Source: Sabellastarte sp. h YS-2021 (lineage: Eukaryota; Annelida; Polychaeta; Sabellida; Sabellidae). Taken from it: DNA of 64,000 nt. Under the pieces are notes generated by a model. It searched no databases and was not told where the DNA came from. It was given only the letters and a program-made list of their open reading frames with translations. This document shows positions 20,070-33,219 of this stretch, in pieces. The translations under genes were made by a program, and so were the position numbers. The stretch spans positions 7,567,962 through 7,631,961 of the forward strand of contig OZ024933.1 in the NCBI GenBank assembly GCA_964017235.1, given 5' to 3'. Position 1 is the stretch's first letter. Each line of letters opens with the position of its first letter.

Positions 20070-21235
20070 TTATCAAGTGGAAGTGGCTGCTATAAAAGGA
20101 AACACTCTACTGAAGCTGTATTGTTGTCCATAAAACATGAGGTTTACTTGCCACTGGCTTAAGGTGAAGGCACCACCCCAGTGTTGCTTGAATTATCTGC
20201 AGCATTTGATACTGTAGACTGTTCTACACTTCTCTAATGTATTTCATGATAATTTGGGGTCTGTGATGCTGCAGTATCTTTCTGGTTTGTATCTTTCTTA
20301 GTCAATCACTGTAAGGCAATAAAGGTTTATTGTACTTTATGACCTGTGCAAGCTGTGGTATGGTGAGCCACGGGGTTCAGTACTTGAGCAAGTCATGTTC
20401 TCCTCCACACAACCTTTACTTTGAAGAGTCATCGAGATAATCTGCACAGTGATGTATAATTCGACTTCTGTATTGATGATACGAGAAACAGTATCCACTT
20501 CCCACATAAGAATATGACTGATACATTCAAATTAATTAATGTCAGCACAATGTTAAAGAATTCATTTTCAATTGGCAAGCTCTAGCTGAGAATGTATTTT
20601 ATGTCAAAAACCAACAAATCATAAGCTCATTTTAAAATGAACATTAAGGGTACTCTTTTTCCATTGCACAGTGTCAAAGATTGAGGTTTGATTCAGTGTA
20701 GCTTTCCAATTTGGTAGACATACTAAGACGGTTTGCCGTGGCTGCTTCACTCAGATACATAATCTTAGACATATCTGGAAATATGGTCCTATGCCTTCAG
20801 TAGTACAATTATCTTTCAAAAGAAAGTCAAAATCCATTGTGTAGAAACTCTAGCCTAGGTAATTCTTTAATAAAAAGCCAATGTTCTTGAATTACACCAA
20901 TGGTCTTAAAACTTAAAACTCTAAACTGGTTGCCTCTTGAACCACAGTCCATTTTTCAAATTTCTGACTCTAGAGAACAAGTATCTTTATATTGGTTTGC
21001 CAAAGTATTTGAATCCCCACCTTACAACAAACACAGCAGCCCTGTTAGAAATTACCTGAGTGTTCGACAGTTCTTTCCTTCAGTGCACAATTCAAAAAGC
21101 ACTTTGACTATAGCTTTGCCTTGGTGCTCCAGCTTTGTGGAATGGACTTCATGATGATATCCAGCACACAATTACAAAAATTCATCACCCACACAAGAAA
21201 GGCACCAGCCTCAAAACCCCCTCAGTGATATTACA
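20070..21235 (+). mobile_element. CR1/L2-like LINE relic, RT to 3' end
   Basis: Plus-strand RT motifs appear in the right order across frames. KHSTEAVLLS (about 20100) is followed by LLELSAAFDTVD (motif A, about 20185-20220), then YGEPRGSVLE (motif B, about 20355), and FDFCIDDTRNSI, a degenerate YADDTQ box near 20465. The post-RT block VLKLKTLNWLPLEPQSIF lies at 20900. Stops and frameshifts are everywhere, and the endonuclease part is absent. It is more decayed than LINE-1 and LINE-2. Confidence 0.75.
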
Positions 21236-23740
21236 TGTCGATATTTAAACAAATGGAGCTAATGATAAAGTACTTACAACAGTAAGGTATGGCTTTACCA
21301 AATTGATTCAGAAGAGTTTTAATATTGCCATAAAATAAAAACTTTGGTAGGTAACAAACTTGGGTAGCTTAACAATAGTGAGAAATAGTTGTTGTTCACA
21401 GGTGACACAGGTACTGTATGTCCTTCCTGCATGTTATCTGAAACTATTTGTAATGATAAATATATTTATTGGGCAATATTTGTGTAGGGTTGTGTTTATT
21501 TTCCATTCAAAGGCTCCATTCAAAAGTTTTAATTCAAAGTGTCTCAAAATAGGAAGACTGCTGTAAGTGATTCTGCTGCTACCCCTATTGACCCCACCTC
21601 AAAGACCAAAGAAGTTATGCGTCAAACAGAGTTTTTCTCAAGGGACACAACCTTGCCAAGGGGGCCTCCAGAACCAGCAAGATAAGTGTTATCCACATAC
21701 ATTATCCACTATTAACTTTGATCTATATGTTGAAATACTGTGCAGTATGCAATCGCTTTGTAAGCATTGTGTTACCATTTTGTAGCCACTGTATAACCAC
21801 TCTGACACCTAGGTAATCATTGTAAAAACACTATATTGATACTGTGGAGACCCATATGTACCTCAAACTGGAAATTATAAGTTATACTCAATAATATTTC
21901 ATAAGTGCTAAATATTAATAAAGCATGTAACTGTTTTAACAATGATAAGATGCATATCAAATGTAAATTAAACAAAGCAGAAACAGAACATAGTACACCA
22001 CTAAGTACAACTCCTTCCCCTGCAACCAGTTGCAATCCTTCCCCTGACACTACATAGCTAGAGAGTACGGTGGTGCTGTTCCTACTTTTTCCTGGATGAT
22101 GGTCAACAAGCGGAACCATCAGGCCTACAGGGCTCTTCATCTGTTGCTCTTGTTCCTGCTAAATTGATATGTTCAGGCACTGGAAGACACTCAAAGTGGA
22201 GAAAGTGAATTCTTGATGTCCAAGGGCTTCTACTCTATTGGTATACTGATGCTGAGTACACATTTATGTGAGTGGACATTGTTCCAAGTCTATGAGCCTG
22301 ATTCAAGGGCATATGGAATACCATTACATCCACAATTAAAAAGTGTGAACAATGATAACTAGATTATTAAAATCCATCCATGAATAAAGTTTTTGTGTCA
22401 AGTTTGATTTCTCAAAGAATGCGGCCGACTTTGCATAGATGGGTTGGATTTGGTGGGAGCCAAGATGGTAAAGCGCCGAGTTGACCACTTCCCATCCATA
22501 TGCTTTTGCTTGACTTTCTGTGTCATTTTCACATGTTTTAAAAATACATATTACCAAGTTTTCATGTTGGTATTCAATTTCATTCTTATTTTACAATGTT
22601 TCAAAACAAGTAGTTTTATCTTATTTCTGACCATAATAATTTTATGTCACGTTTTGAACCCTTTATTCAGTAAATTTAAATTTGCATTCCTTGCTGTTAT
22701 ATAGTATTGACATATTTGTTTATATTTATTTTCACATATTTTCAAAAAACTTGACTTTAACCCATGTGCAATAGGTTGATTTTTGGTTGATAAGGCTAAC
22801 ATGTCTGAGAATTGTTGGTGACTGATGTGTGAAGGATTCCTTTACTGTTCAATGCGTTTGTCTTGTATGAATATTACAACTGATTTCTACAGGTGAAAAA
22901 GACACATATTTCTCCCCTGTTGCAGGAAAATTTGGTCACAAAGAGTTCAAAGCTTAGATACAACACCTTTAAGTCTTTGCCGTAACCACTGAGAACAGTG
23001 ATGTTAACTCAAAGAGCTAAACATGTGGGAACTGAGGCAAGATATACTGAATTTTATTCATGACATCCTCATAATGGATGGGTCAAAGGTCAAATCTATT
23101 GGTAAAAAAATATCTGCATTGCATGATTTAGTGTTACTCTTTTACACTTCTCAAATCTCCAAGTTTATTATCAATCATAATATAAGTTTACTGATGCACC
23201 AGAATTCAAAATTAGCAAGAAATGGATCAAACTGCCCCCAGTATTGGGAAATTCCAGTTTATTCAGCGATGTATATACTGCTGATCAGTTTACACAGCTC
23301 CCTTCTGCCATATCAACTATCACTTGAATTTTTGTGCCATCAGTTTGTCTTTATGACTTCACAAAAATACCTCATATCCTGGTAGTGCATGTTAAAAATG
23401 AGATGTCAGGTATAGTCACTATGGAACCCCCTTCACCCCCACGGGCACATAATTTTAGCTAAGCATGTTTGAGCTTGAAAATTGTTGCATAACCATGTGT
23501 CCTACTAAAACACAAAGCTTTACTTAATGGAAACTAATCTATATTACAAAAATCTGAAATGCAATGAGCATCAAAAAGGCCTAGACAAGTTAAGTGTTCT
23601 AGCTAATGTGTAGCTTGTGAGGCCAACAAGGAATGGTGCAAACCACATATAATATAGTAAATGTAATGAAGACACAAGTTTGCTTATCTGACTATATGGC
23701 GATGTATACATTAATTTAAGAAGAATACGCAACTTGTGAA
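21236..23740. other. No gene recognised
   Basis: About 2.5 kb of AT-rich DNA. The longest frame (23023-23385, +) has leucine- and serine-rich residues of no family I know and no splice-site support. I see no repeats of note. Confidence 0.5.
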
Positions 23741-25839
23741 AAGTAGTATTTCACATATAATTAACAAATATGGCACCTACGACAGGAGTGCAGTGTGTCT
23801 TGCTAGTGTACTGGTGCTATATTTTTAATTATGAAAGACAAATATAGTACTTACAACAGGCGTGTGTTACTGACATATCAATCGTAAACTTGACAAAATG
23901 TTTTTGCTAAAAGGTGAAGTCTCACAGCAAGCTTTCTCAAAAACAGGAAATAATGTAGAAACACTTAATCTTATCCATTTAGGGCCTCAAAATGACACAA
24001 TAAGTGGCCAAAGGGATGACATCATTGGTATGGTAGCCCTGAAATTAATTATTTGAAGCTTTATAATATTCCAGTAATGTTGTACTAATTACACAGCAAA
24101 ATACAAACAGGACCAGATTTTGACATATGTGACAGAGGGAGGAAGATCCACTGACAACTGTTTTATTATCCAAGGCCATGGTTTCTTGTCACAACCCATT
24201 ACATTTCCAGCATTTAGTTGCAACAATAAATTACTTAATAAGCAATGTCTTCAAATCTTAGCCATTGAGAAAGGAGCAAATTACTTTCGGCTTTTGGTAT
24301 CCCCAAAACCCTGTTTACCTGTTACCTATACAGCTATACACTCAAACCATGGTTTTATCACACAGTTATTAATTCCCCCTCAGTCGGTCATAAAGTGCTT
24401 CATTGATCTGACAAAATGATTCATGTTTACATTGCCATGTAAGGAATGCTCTTATTACATTAAGTGGATTTTATGTTGCATTTTTTAAAGAAAATCTCGT
24501 ACAAGGGATGCACAAGGAAGCTATTTTCTATCATCTCACTTAGATAAAGATTAAATGTTAAATTCACACACTTGTCACATATGCTTACAGAAGGTAACCA
24601 CTAAAATTGCTATCAAGCCATTTATTGAAGTGAGACAATGCTGTCACAGTAGTAAAGTAAACCAGCTCTACCTTTCCAAAGATATTTTGTCAAAGAATAT
24701 GAAAGGAAGCAATGCATAAGACTTGGATAGCACTTAGCATTGTATCTATTCAAGATCCATATTGGTCCATCTAGGTTCACAGTGTTTGGGTGTCTTTACA
24801 CATTGTAAAATCTTGCCAATTTAAAATTTTTGGTCTGCTAGCTAAAATGATCAGCTGCGCGATTGTAAAATGACTTGCTGCAGCTGATTAAAGTTGGTCA
24901 AAGTTGGGGTTTTACTAGCCCTCTGAGGACCTCTGCTACAACTGGAAAAGAGTATTCAGGAGATAACTCATGAGGTTTCAGACAACCACAATGCTTCAAG
25001 TAGAATGGTCATTACATCTGCTAAAACAAAATAAAGAAAAAACAAAGTTATAATTTTATAAAAAAACTACACGATCATCAAAAAGTAATAGACGAATAGC
25101 ACTCTTGTCATTCTAAATCTTTTTGAGAGTACAGTTACGAGTGAAATGCTAACATCAATTGATCTAAGTAGATATTTATATATACAGGGCAAAACAATAT
25201 TGAAATACACAAACCTATAGGTAACACAATGCTTTGTCCTCCAAAGATGTAATTGTAAATGAGTCATCATCCGCTCACCAAAACAGTTTGAGTTGTGGTT
25301 AAAATGTTTTCATATCTGAGTGATTTTGCCAATTGTGCAACACTCCAGAGCAGTTGTCTTAACTTTTCTCTGGCCAAACTAATCTTAGTCAAAATTTGCA
25401 GCAAGAGTAGTGCGTGGTATAATTTCAGCTGGACAAAATAGGTCAATACCAATTGGGACAAGGTTGCTCACCTGCAAAAGCTCTAAAAGAAGCATAATGT
25501 ATTTTATGGTAGACCTTGATTGACAGGAATGAAATCCTGAATTTCATAAGACTAGTTGTATTATCTCCACAATTTGATCCCAACAGCACAGTTAGAGAAG
25601 GTAAATGGTAAACTTGTGATAGTGTAGCAGTTGTATTAAGAGGCTCAAGATCTGTCCTGATGGATTTAGAATGTGTTGGGATTGCATTCTAGCCAATACA
25701 ATTTAACATAATCACATTATGAAAAGCAACATGGGGATTCTGACTTTCTGGGTGTTGGAAGTAAAATTGGCGACTTGAAAAAAATCTTGCAGATTATATA
25801 TGTGTAACCTTTTAAAACATGATATATGGCAATGTATTT

Positions 25840-26230
25840 TAGCATCTAAGTTTGGTCCACAATACATCTAAACGATTCGTGCAAACTCCCAAAGTAAATC
25901 TACGTGTGACAGATTCATGATTGTGTGGTGGATTGCCTTGTGATATTCGCATGGTGAATCCCTGACATATGACTAATGCATCAAATAAACGGGAAACAAA
26001 ACAGAGGTATAAAGTGATCCACACGTGATGAGAGCTTTAAAAACTTTCTGAAATAGTTAAAAACAAATATTCATGTAATACTTTAACCTAGAATGCATAC
26101 ATGTTTACAATGAAAAAAAGAACCATTTCGGATCACTTTGATAAGAGCTTGATACATAAGAGTTTGTTAAATTGTATCAAAAGCTCATAAAGCATCATGA
26201 AAAGCTTAAATGCTTTGTCAGATGAGCACC
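25840..26230 (-). pseudogene. Possible reverse-transcriptase relic in copy A
   Basis: On the minus strand, the place equivalent to the LDVSRAFDTI block of copy B is eroded (about 26140-26230). Downstream a frame reads FTMRISQGNPPHNH (about 25965-25925), which resembles an RT motif B such as GVxQGDPLSP. Order and strand agree with an RT. Family uncertain; the LDVSRAFD wording is closer to R2/NeSL-type than CR1-type RTs. Confidence 0.3.
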
Positions 26231-26748
26231 ACTTCCTTGTGTTTGTTAGTGATCTCTAAGGCAATGTAGTTGAGAGATTACAAACAAGTAATAGTGCTTC
26301 AAAATGAAAGAGAAAGCAAAAACCTTTGGTATTTTTTATAAGTTTCACCTTACACCTCTGATGAATCACCAGTTATCCACTTTTTTGCATTTAGTAATAA
26401 TCCACTTCAATATTTTGAAAAAAATATTTAGAGCAATGATCTTGTTAAAAGGGCATTCATATTTCTTTCAGTGATCAACTGATATGTTGTAACATCTCTG
26501 TTTAATAGTGTACTTTTTAGAAAATAAAAGTGGCTGGATGTGTTCGAGACTGGAAAATCTTAAAAGCTGAATCCCACTCTTCTGGTGTAGTGGACATGTT
26601 TGACGTGTAATGAAGTCACCATAATGAGATAGGTACACATGCCTGCCATCAAAGATATGGACTAATTCTGTGAATTAAGCGTATTCATTAGCTGATTCTA
26701 ATTCTACATACATCACCAGTCCTGATAATTCACTTACACTTCCTTACA

Positions 26749-29319
26749 CGGGTGCTCTACTGGAGCCAACCATTTGGTAACTATGCCATTTTGGGGAGTC
26801 TGGACCCTAGTCGGTTACAGTCAGTTGGAGTTTCCAGGCCTGTCGACAATAGTTGGTGAAATATTAAACATGTTTGATATTTCTATGGCTGTTTCTAACC
26901 CTTGTTACGAACCCTAATTTTATGTACCTAGCAGCAGGCCTGTCGGTTTACTTAACATCCTTTGGGTAACACTTCCTGGCCTGTCAGTTAATACAACAGG
27001 CCTGTCTGCATCACGTATCCGGCTTTTCCCAAATATGGTGATGTCAACTGTATGTGATGAGAAACAAACCGCCAGGAAAAAAAACAATACAGTTAAAAAC
27101 CTTAGCTGACGTGTCTGCAAGTGTTCTCGACAGGCCAGTCGTGAACTATTAACATCCTGGCCCTATATTTTGGAAAAATTTAAACCAACAGGCCTGGAAG
27201 TGAAACAGACAAGTCCTAGACAATAACCAACAGCCCACCTTTTCAGATGCTCAAATAGTTTCTGCGCCAGTTGTGCAGGCAACTCAGACATCAGCGCCGC
27301 GCCAAAGTTCAAACACAGAGGTCAGCATCAGTGTCATCACAGAATACATCTTATCTTGTTATGGGTGACCAGCAGCCTGGGACTTCCAGACAACTTATGT
27401 TTGCTTTGAGCCCAACAAAAGACATTTAACCCACCACCAGTGCTCCGAACAACAAGAAAACAGTCAACACAACACTTCTGGATTGTCAAGTCTCTTTGGA
27501 AGCATTCTATCTGTACTACAGTACCAGCAGATTGACACACCACAGCCATTTTTACCCTCTCAACTTCAACCAGCACTATCATCAGTGTCAACTACCACTC
27601 AACAAGAACAGTCAAGACCTTCCAGCAAGTCCAACTAACAGAATCAGCCCACCCACAAGTGAGGATATTAGCCTGCATTAAACCCTATCTAGAAACCATC
27701 TTAAGGGCCACCCGAATCTTTTCAAAACAATTAGTCAAGTGCTTGTTCTTCCCCAGACAAAAAATACACCATCCAACACTTACACATCTAAAAAAAAAAT
27801 TTGTGTGAATGAGTAAATGTTTGACACAATCTTAATAGTAATTCAAACACACACATAAAACATAAGAAAGAGTTAATAAATAAAAATTAAAAAAAATTAA
27901 TAAGTTGAAAATTTTAAAAATTTAAAAACTTAAAAATTAAAAAAAAAAATAATATTTAAAAGAAAAATTAAAAATAAAAAAATGTATAAATATTACAATG
28001 GAATGAATGTGTGGATGGATTGACTAGCTAAGAGACAGAGAGACTGACAAACTTATGACCGACTCAACCTACATGATTGAGTCATGGACTTCTTTTTAAG
28101 TCCATGTCACTGTTACTTTTTATGCAGTGATTATACACACCCCTGTGGTGTTATAGCTCAAGTAATATGTAAAAAAGAAATAGGTATTGACAATTAGCTT
28201 CAAAATTATTTAACATAGAAACTAAATTTACTGGCAGCCAAAAGTAAATCGAATTACGTATTTAATGTTACCAGTAGTTTGATTTAATTTGAGTTTCAGA
28301 TTTGACTGTAGAGGGGTTGGATTTTATACATATTTGGGTTCAACACATATTTGAGATTAATTTTTTATCTTACAAAATGGCTTTTATGTAGCTTGTAATT
28401 TGTGATGAATTTTGATAATATGGAGTTTGTACTTGGATAACATTAGGTTTCAACTGGGTTTAACACTTTGTAACACTTTTTCAATGAAAGTTTTTGGAAC
28501 AATTGGGTAGTCCTGAAAAGGACTGATAGATGACACCATATGCTCCTCCCCGTCTTCTCATTTCCTGTAATCCTGCCCAGCTAGTGCCCCTAGGTGATTG
28601 AAGTAGTCTTTCTTACAACACGTGGCCTTTGATCTATGGTCATCAACAGTACCCTGAATCTGCTCATTAATATTCCAAACGCATTTTAAAGAGCAAAGGC
28701 ATCGTCTCCCTACAGGAAATTATGTAGATCTGACCTGTCTGCTAACAGTGGATCATGTGGTGGTAGCCCCAAGGTGCCATTCTCCATTCTTCCATGCTGG
28801 TTGGTGCTGGCTAGCCAGGTGCTGGGTTCTGTTCTCCTCTGTTTCTGGAAATCATGATAAAAATAACATATTCAGCTCAATAAAAAACCAAACAGCCTCA
28901 ACTTGTCAAGGAGTTGCTATAGATGTGTATCTGTCCTTTCTACAGTAATGAATGAGTGCTTCCTCAACTGTGATGAGGGGTTTATATCGTGTGATATGGA
29001 TCCCAATTCTGGATCCTGACTATGGTTACTGACCCACAAAAAGAATCAGTCCTGACATGTTGGGTCGGGAATGTGGTCCCGGCTTGTCTGTCTATTATGG
29101 GTTTAGGGCTTGTCACAAATCTTCTATGACTGATCATGCAAAAAACGACCTTGATCCTACGGCTTGTCTGCATAGTCTTCACGTCCTGTCGAGAAGTGTA
29201 CAGGCTTGTCGGTAGTTTCTTAAGCGACCATGCATTTTTGAGCTTTGTTTTCTATGACTCTACAACTTTCACAATCGACCCTAGAGTCGGTTACAAGGAC
29301 AGCTCCATTGGAACACCTG
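26749..29319. mobile_element. MADF-type DNA transposon copy 1 (inserted in copy A)
   Basis: It is absent from the corresponding place in copy B. The ends are imperfect inverted repeats: GGGTGCTCTACTGGAGCC at 26750-26767, against a minus-strand reading AGGTGTTCCAATGGAGCT at 29318-29301. Sub-terminal regions hold many copies of GGCCTGTC (26837, 26937, 26978, 26999, and one inverted at 27129) or GGCTTGTC (29081, 29107, 29161, 29203). The middle (27240-27720) matches the coding tail of copy 2 (CACCCGAATCTT and preceding Gln/Thr-rich sequence) but encodes no usable protein. An A-rich stretch lies at 27840-27985. Confidence 0.65.
27840..27985. repeat. A-rich low-complexity tract
   Basis: Runs of AAAATTAAAAA-type sequence with almost no G or C, inside transposon copy 1. 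It occupies the place where copy 2 has a TGAA microsatellite (34935-34969). Confidence 0.8.
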
Positions 29320-31008
29320 TATTATTTTGAAAACTTCCCTTATTTTACATGAATTTCTGTAATTATAAATTATGTAAATTTGCAAAAATTCCAAGATGGC
29401 CAGTAAAGGTAAAAATAAGTTACAAACTGTCCAATCGTTTACCATTTTCAAGAATTTATGATTAAAATTATTGTGACAATAGGTTTTTTTAGTAAAAGTA
29501 CTCTTGAGTGTCCACTTTGGAAAACGTTTACATGCCATAAATTTATCGAATGGACAAAGTTTAGGAGTAATTCTCAACACCCTTCAAATCAAAAGTGAGT
29601 TTGAAACCTACGCAGTGACTCAGAATATTTCTCTTCACATTCGGATCCTAGTCTTGTTAGTTTGCCTTTGCTAGAACTGTTTTCGGTGCAACAATGGCAA
29701 ACTAGCTCCTCCCATGGTAAAGAATAATGCAAAGAACTAGTGATGTAATGGCTAAAAATCATCTGGCACCTCTAAGTTTGTTAACGTTGATGGAAAAACC
29801 CAACCAAGTACTGAAGAAGATGTAATTTGACACCACTTAAGATAAATTGCAAAAAAAGAAGACATTATCTTAATTAACTATTAAACGTTCAAAAAGGCAT
29901 TAATTACAACTCTTAATGTCCTAAGTCGTTGAATATATGTCAATATAATGTTATTTATGTTCGTTACTAAAGTGAAATGCAAATATTGACAAGTGCAAAA
30001 ACATTTTGCTAGGCTCAATTAAACTTTAATGATACTTTATAAAAGAAACAGTGAACAGTGTCAAATATAGCTATAGTTACCAGTCAATAAAGTAAAATAT
30101 TGACCTAAAACGGGCCAAAAACGAAATTAGTGTATTAAATATATATTATTAAATGTATATTAAATAAATGTTAAATAAATATTATTATTTGTAATTATGA
30201 TTTGGTAAAAGTAGTTTGTTTTATTTTCCTTGGAAATCTAAATGAATATCCAAAATATATCTTTGCTGTTAAATTTTGAAGAAAAGGATCATCATTATGT
30301 GTTTTGATTTCTTTTCCAGAGCACAAGTGAAATATATTGCATGATACATTAATTAAGTCCTGTAAAGCTTTTAAAACTTTTTATGGATTTGCATTTATTT
30401 GCATTATGTTTTAATACATAACACATATCACAAAAAGTCACGAAGTACGATAACGAATCTTTAAAAATGATTTATTATTTGGTTCATTAAGGTTAAAAAA
30501 TTGTCACAATAACAAAGTCATTCATTATTATAGAGTGTGATTGATAATTTTTGTTCATTCTACAATAACTTATGACAAACAGGGCACTTTAAGGTTGTCA
30601 ACAAAAAGTTTGGACGATACAGTGCAATCAGTGGTATTTGCATTTAATAAGTTACATGTACCTGGCACTGTCTTATCTTTGAAAAGGATTTTTTGACTTT
30701 CTTAATTTAATACATATGATAAACAGAATGACAAGTGTTATATGTTTCAATCTATATGACAAGTGTTAGACGATTCAATCTATTAATTGGAGGCAAATTA
30801 TCTTCGACTTTCTGTGATAACTTTTAAAACAATAAAGGTATGTACAAAGTATTTGCATTTTTAAAAATATAAAATCATCTTGTAAATCTAATTCCCACAA
30901 TGTTCTACAAAGGTGTAATTTCGATTTCTGTAGCTAGTTTGCCATTATGGATTTAGACGAAGATAGTTATTGGCAGTTGGATCCTAATTACTGTGATACT
31001 TGTTTTTT

Positions 31009-31098
31009 GGGGCTGGTTCACAAAGCACCTTAGACTTAGTCCAGACAAAGCCTAAATCATACTTTTAAATCTTAGCTTTTTTACTTAACTAAGTATTG
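31009..31098. mobile_element. Fragment of GGGGCTGGTTCACAAAGC-type MITE
   Basis: Begins with GGGGCTGGTTCACAAAGCAC, then CTTAGACTTAGTCCAGACAA and TAAATCTTAGC. It combines the terminal motif of the 17826 element with the TTAGACTTAG interior of the 53551 element. No matching right end was found. Confidence 0.5.
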
Positions 31099-31372
31099 AG
31101 CTGGATTTCACAATCCATGACTTTGCAAGTCCAGTCATTCCAAAAAAATATTGTGGTTTTCGATGTCATGGGACCCTTTACATTTTACACGTGTGGTACA
31201 TTTTCCTGTACCTTGGAAAAATGTTGTTTTCTAATAGAGAACCATGTAACCAAATTAAAATATCAAAAACTAATTTAGAGAGGTTTTCTGGAGAGGTTGA
31301 CAAAAATTGACAAAAATCCTCTGCCAGAGTGACTTTACACTAAGCTCCAGAGTTCTCAAAGCTTGAATTTAC

Positions 31373-32043
31373 CCGGATAGCATTCCCCCGTCAGACAGAC
31401 ATAGGCTATTAATGGCTATTAATGGTCATATTGTCAGCAGATTTTGCCACCATTGGGCCAATGTTGACCAAATGATTTCTTGCCAACCACTACTCGGGCT
31501 GTACATCTTTTTCCGACATTGCGTCACTGTCGGGCCAATTATGGGTTATTATTCATGATGGCGGTAAGCAATAATAAGGAATTTGGGGAAATTTAGTCAA
31601 AAATTGTATATTATGGTGTCTAAAATCACATTTCAGCGCACAACCTTTAACTATTTAACAATTTTAGACATAAAATAATATTCTCAGCATAAATTCTCAC
31701 TAAAATTGTTTATGAACATTATAATTTTTTGATTGGATTATGGACTATATCATCTTTAGACACTGTTCCATCATTGTTAATATTTGGTCATGTGACTTAT
31801 CAGGGATTCCCTTAATGAATATATCCCCCATAATCTGTTGATCACTTGCCTTCTGTTAAATAATGGCCACATAACTCTATGCTGCCTTCTGATTGGAGGA
31901 TGCTACACTGGGAGTAGAATTTTTTCTTGCCAACTTTGGAACAATGTAGCATCCACTGGCCAAAAATTCATTGGCCAACAGTGGTTCTCAATTTTGGACC
32001 GACAGATATGCTGATGTTGGGCCAATGTCAGCATGCTATCCGG
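31373..32043. mobile_element. 671-bp MITE with TAC target duplication
   Basis: Identical 11-bp ends CCGGATAGCAT in inverted orientation at 31373 and 32043, flanked by TAC on both sides (31370-31372 and 32044-32046). TTGGGCCAATGTTG-like palindromic words occur near both ends and inside. No coding capacity. A 3-bp TAC duplication would suit a PIF/Harbinger-like origin, but the superfamily is not established. Confidence 0.7.
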
Positions 32044-32046
32044 TAC

Positions 32047-32480
32047 TTGCTTTCTGAAGTCCTCCAAGTCTCACACCAAGACATAGTCTGAAGTGAAGAC
32101 AAAGGTTTTAGGTTTTAGTTCATGCTCAGTATTTTTTTATGAAATTGGCAGAATGATCGGCAGCATATAACCTTGGCTTAATCCATGTATCTAATTAAAT
32201 TATATAATTTTGTATTACATTAGTATACTTCAGTATGTAATAGCAGTTTCAATTGTTTTATGATATCGGTATCTCACAAGTATCAAAGTGTAAACAAATT
32301 ATCATAAACTTAAGATATAACATGAAGAATGCATACATATTTCCTCTATTTAAATGCGACCCTAATTTGAAATTGCAACACATAGTTGCTTTGATGAAAT
32401 ATGGATTGAAATATATGATGAAATATATTTTTACAAAGATAAAAATTTTCACCTAACATTCACTGATAGTTTTCCAATAA
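32047..32480. other. End of copy A, non-coding
   Basis: Matches copy B about 40690-41050, including the GATCGGCA...TAACCTTG block and a GTATCTCA/GTATCTTA patch followed by AGTGTAAACAAA. No gene signal. Confidence 0.6.
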
Positions 32481-33219
32481 CTAGATATTTTTCAAGGGTC
32501 GAGAGTTTTGTTTGTATAGTCAGTTACAATCAGTTGTGATTTCCCAGCTTATCGCAGTGGATCGGCAAAATATCAAACATGTTTGTATCCGTACTTTGGT
32601 ACAAGTCACCTGGTAACCATCCTGTCATGGATCTACAGCTTGTTGGTTACACTACCCATCTTGTCCTATACTGTTACCATCTTGTCTTGAAAAACTGACC
32701 TGTCATGGCTAAGTACCAGGACTCCACCTCCCAACAGCCCGTACACACAAACCAACTGTACCTAAAAGGAAGCAGGCCTGTCCTAAACATAACCGACCTG
32801 ACTTGGACACTTCCTGACAAGAAGGAAGGTCTCCCAGTTTTCATCCATATGGTTGGTAACATCTCAGCATTACAAGATGGGAACACATCACATCAAGCTG
32901 TAAACAGAAACCGACAAGGCGGTTATACCAACAGACAAGCCAGGAAGTGTGTAGGACAAACCTGTCTTATTCTTCCTACTCACGGATTGTCTGTTATGAA
33001 ATCTATGACTATATAAGGTGAGTCAGTTTGCACAATTCATCATTTGGAATCTGACATCTCACAATTTGGCAGCGTTTAAGAATAAACTTTCTGTTTTTTT
33101 TGCAAATTAACTAGGATTTAGTGTTGAAATACATGTTTTAGGATTTTGTTTACTACAAAAAGCTGCTTATTTAACAAAGAAAAATTGGTCCTAAGAATTG
33201 CAGAAGAGTAAGGAAGATA

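Larger units (their letters stand above)
23740..32480. repeat. Segmental duplication, copy A
   Basis: Collinear with copy B (about 35600-41050). Matching landmarks (A/B) are: CACAGCAAGCTTTCTCAAAA (23925/35748), GGTAGCCCTGAAATTAATTA (24032/35857), TTTCCAAAGATATTTTG (24673/36511), GGTAAACTTGTGATAGTGTA (25606/37133), TTTTGCATTTAGTAATAATC (26383/37872), AAAGTGGCTGGATGTG (26526/37982), GAGTGTCCA (29505/38468), ACATTTTG.CT.GGCTCAATT (30000/39711), and GATCGGCA.CATATAACCTT-like (32155/40740). Identity looks like 65-80 percent between indels. Copy A is longer because of the transposon at 26749-29319. No host gene is recognisable inside. Confidence 0.8.

Noticed and set aside
23023-23385. 120-residue plus frame that might be a gene
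   Set aside because: Composition is not protein-like, there are no splice sites or homology that I can recall, and it sits in repeat-rich DNA.
32705-33016. 103-residue open plus frame upstream of the MADF-like ORF
   Set aside because: It runs through the sub-terminal CCTGTC repeats of the transposon and overlaps an opposite open frame; repeat structure explains it.
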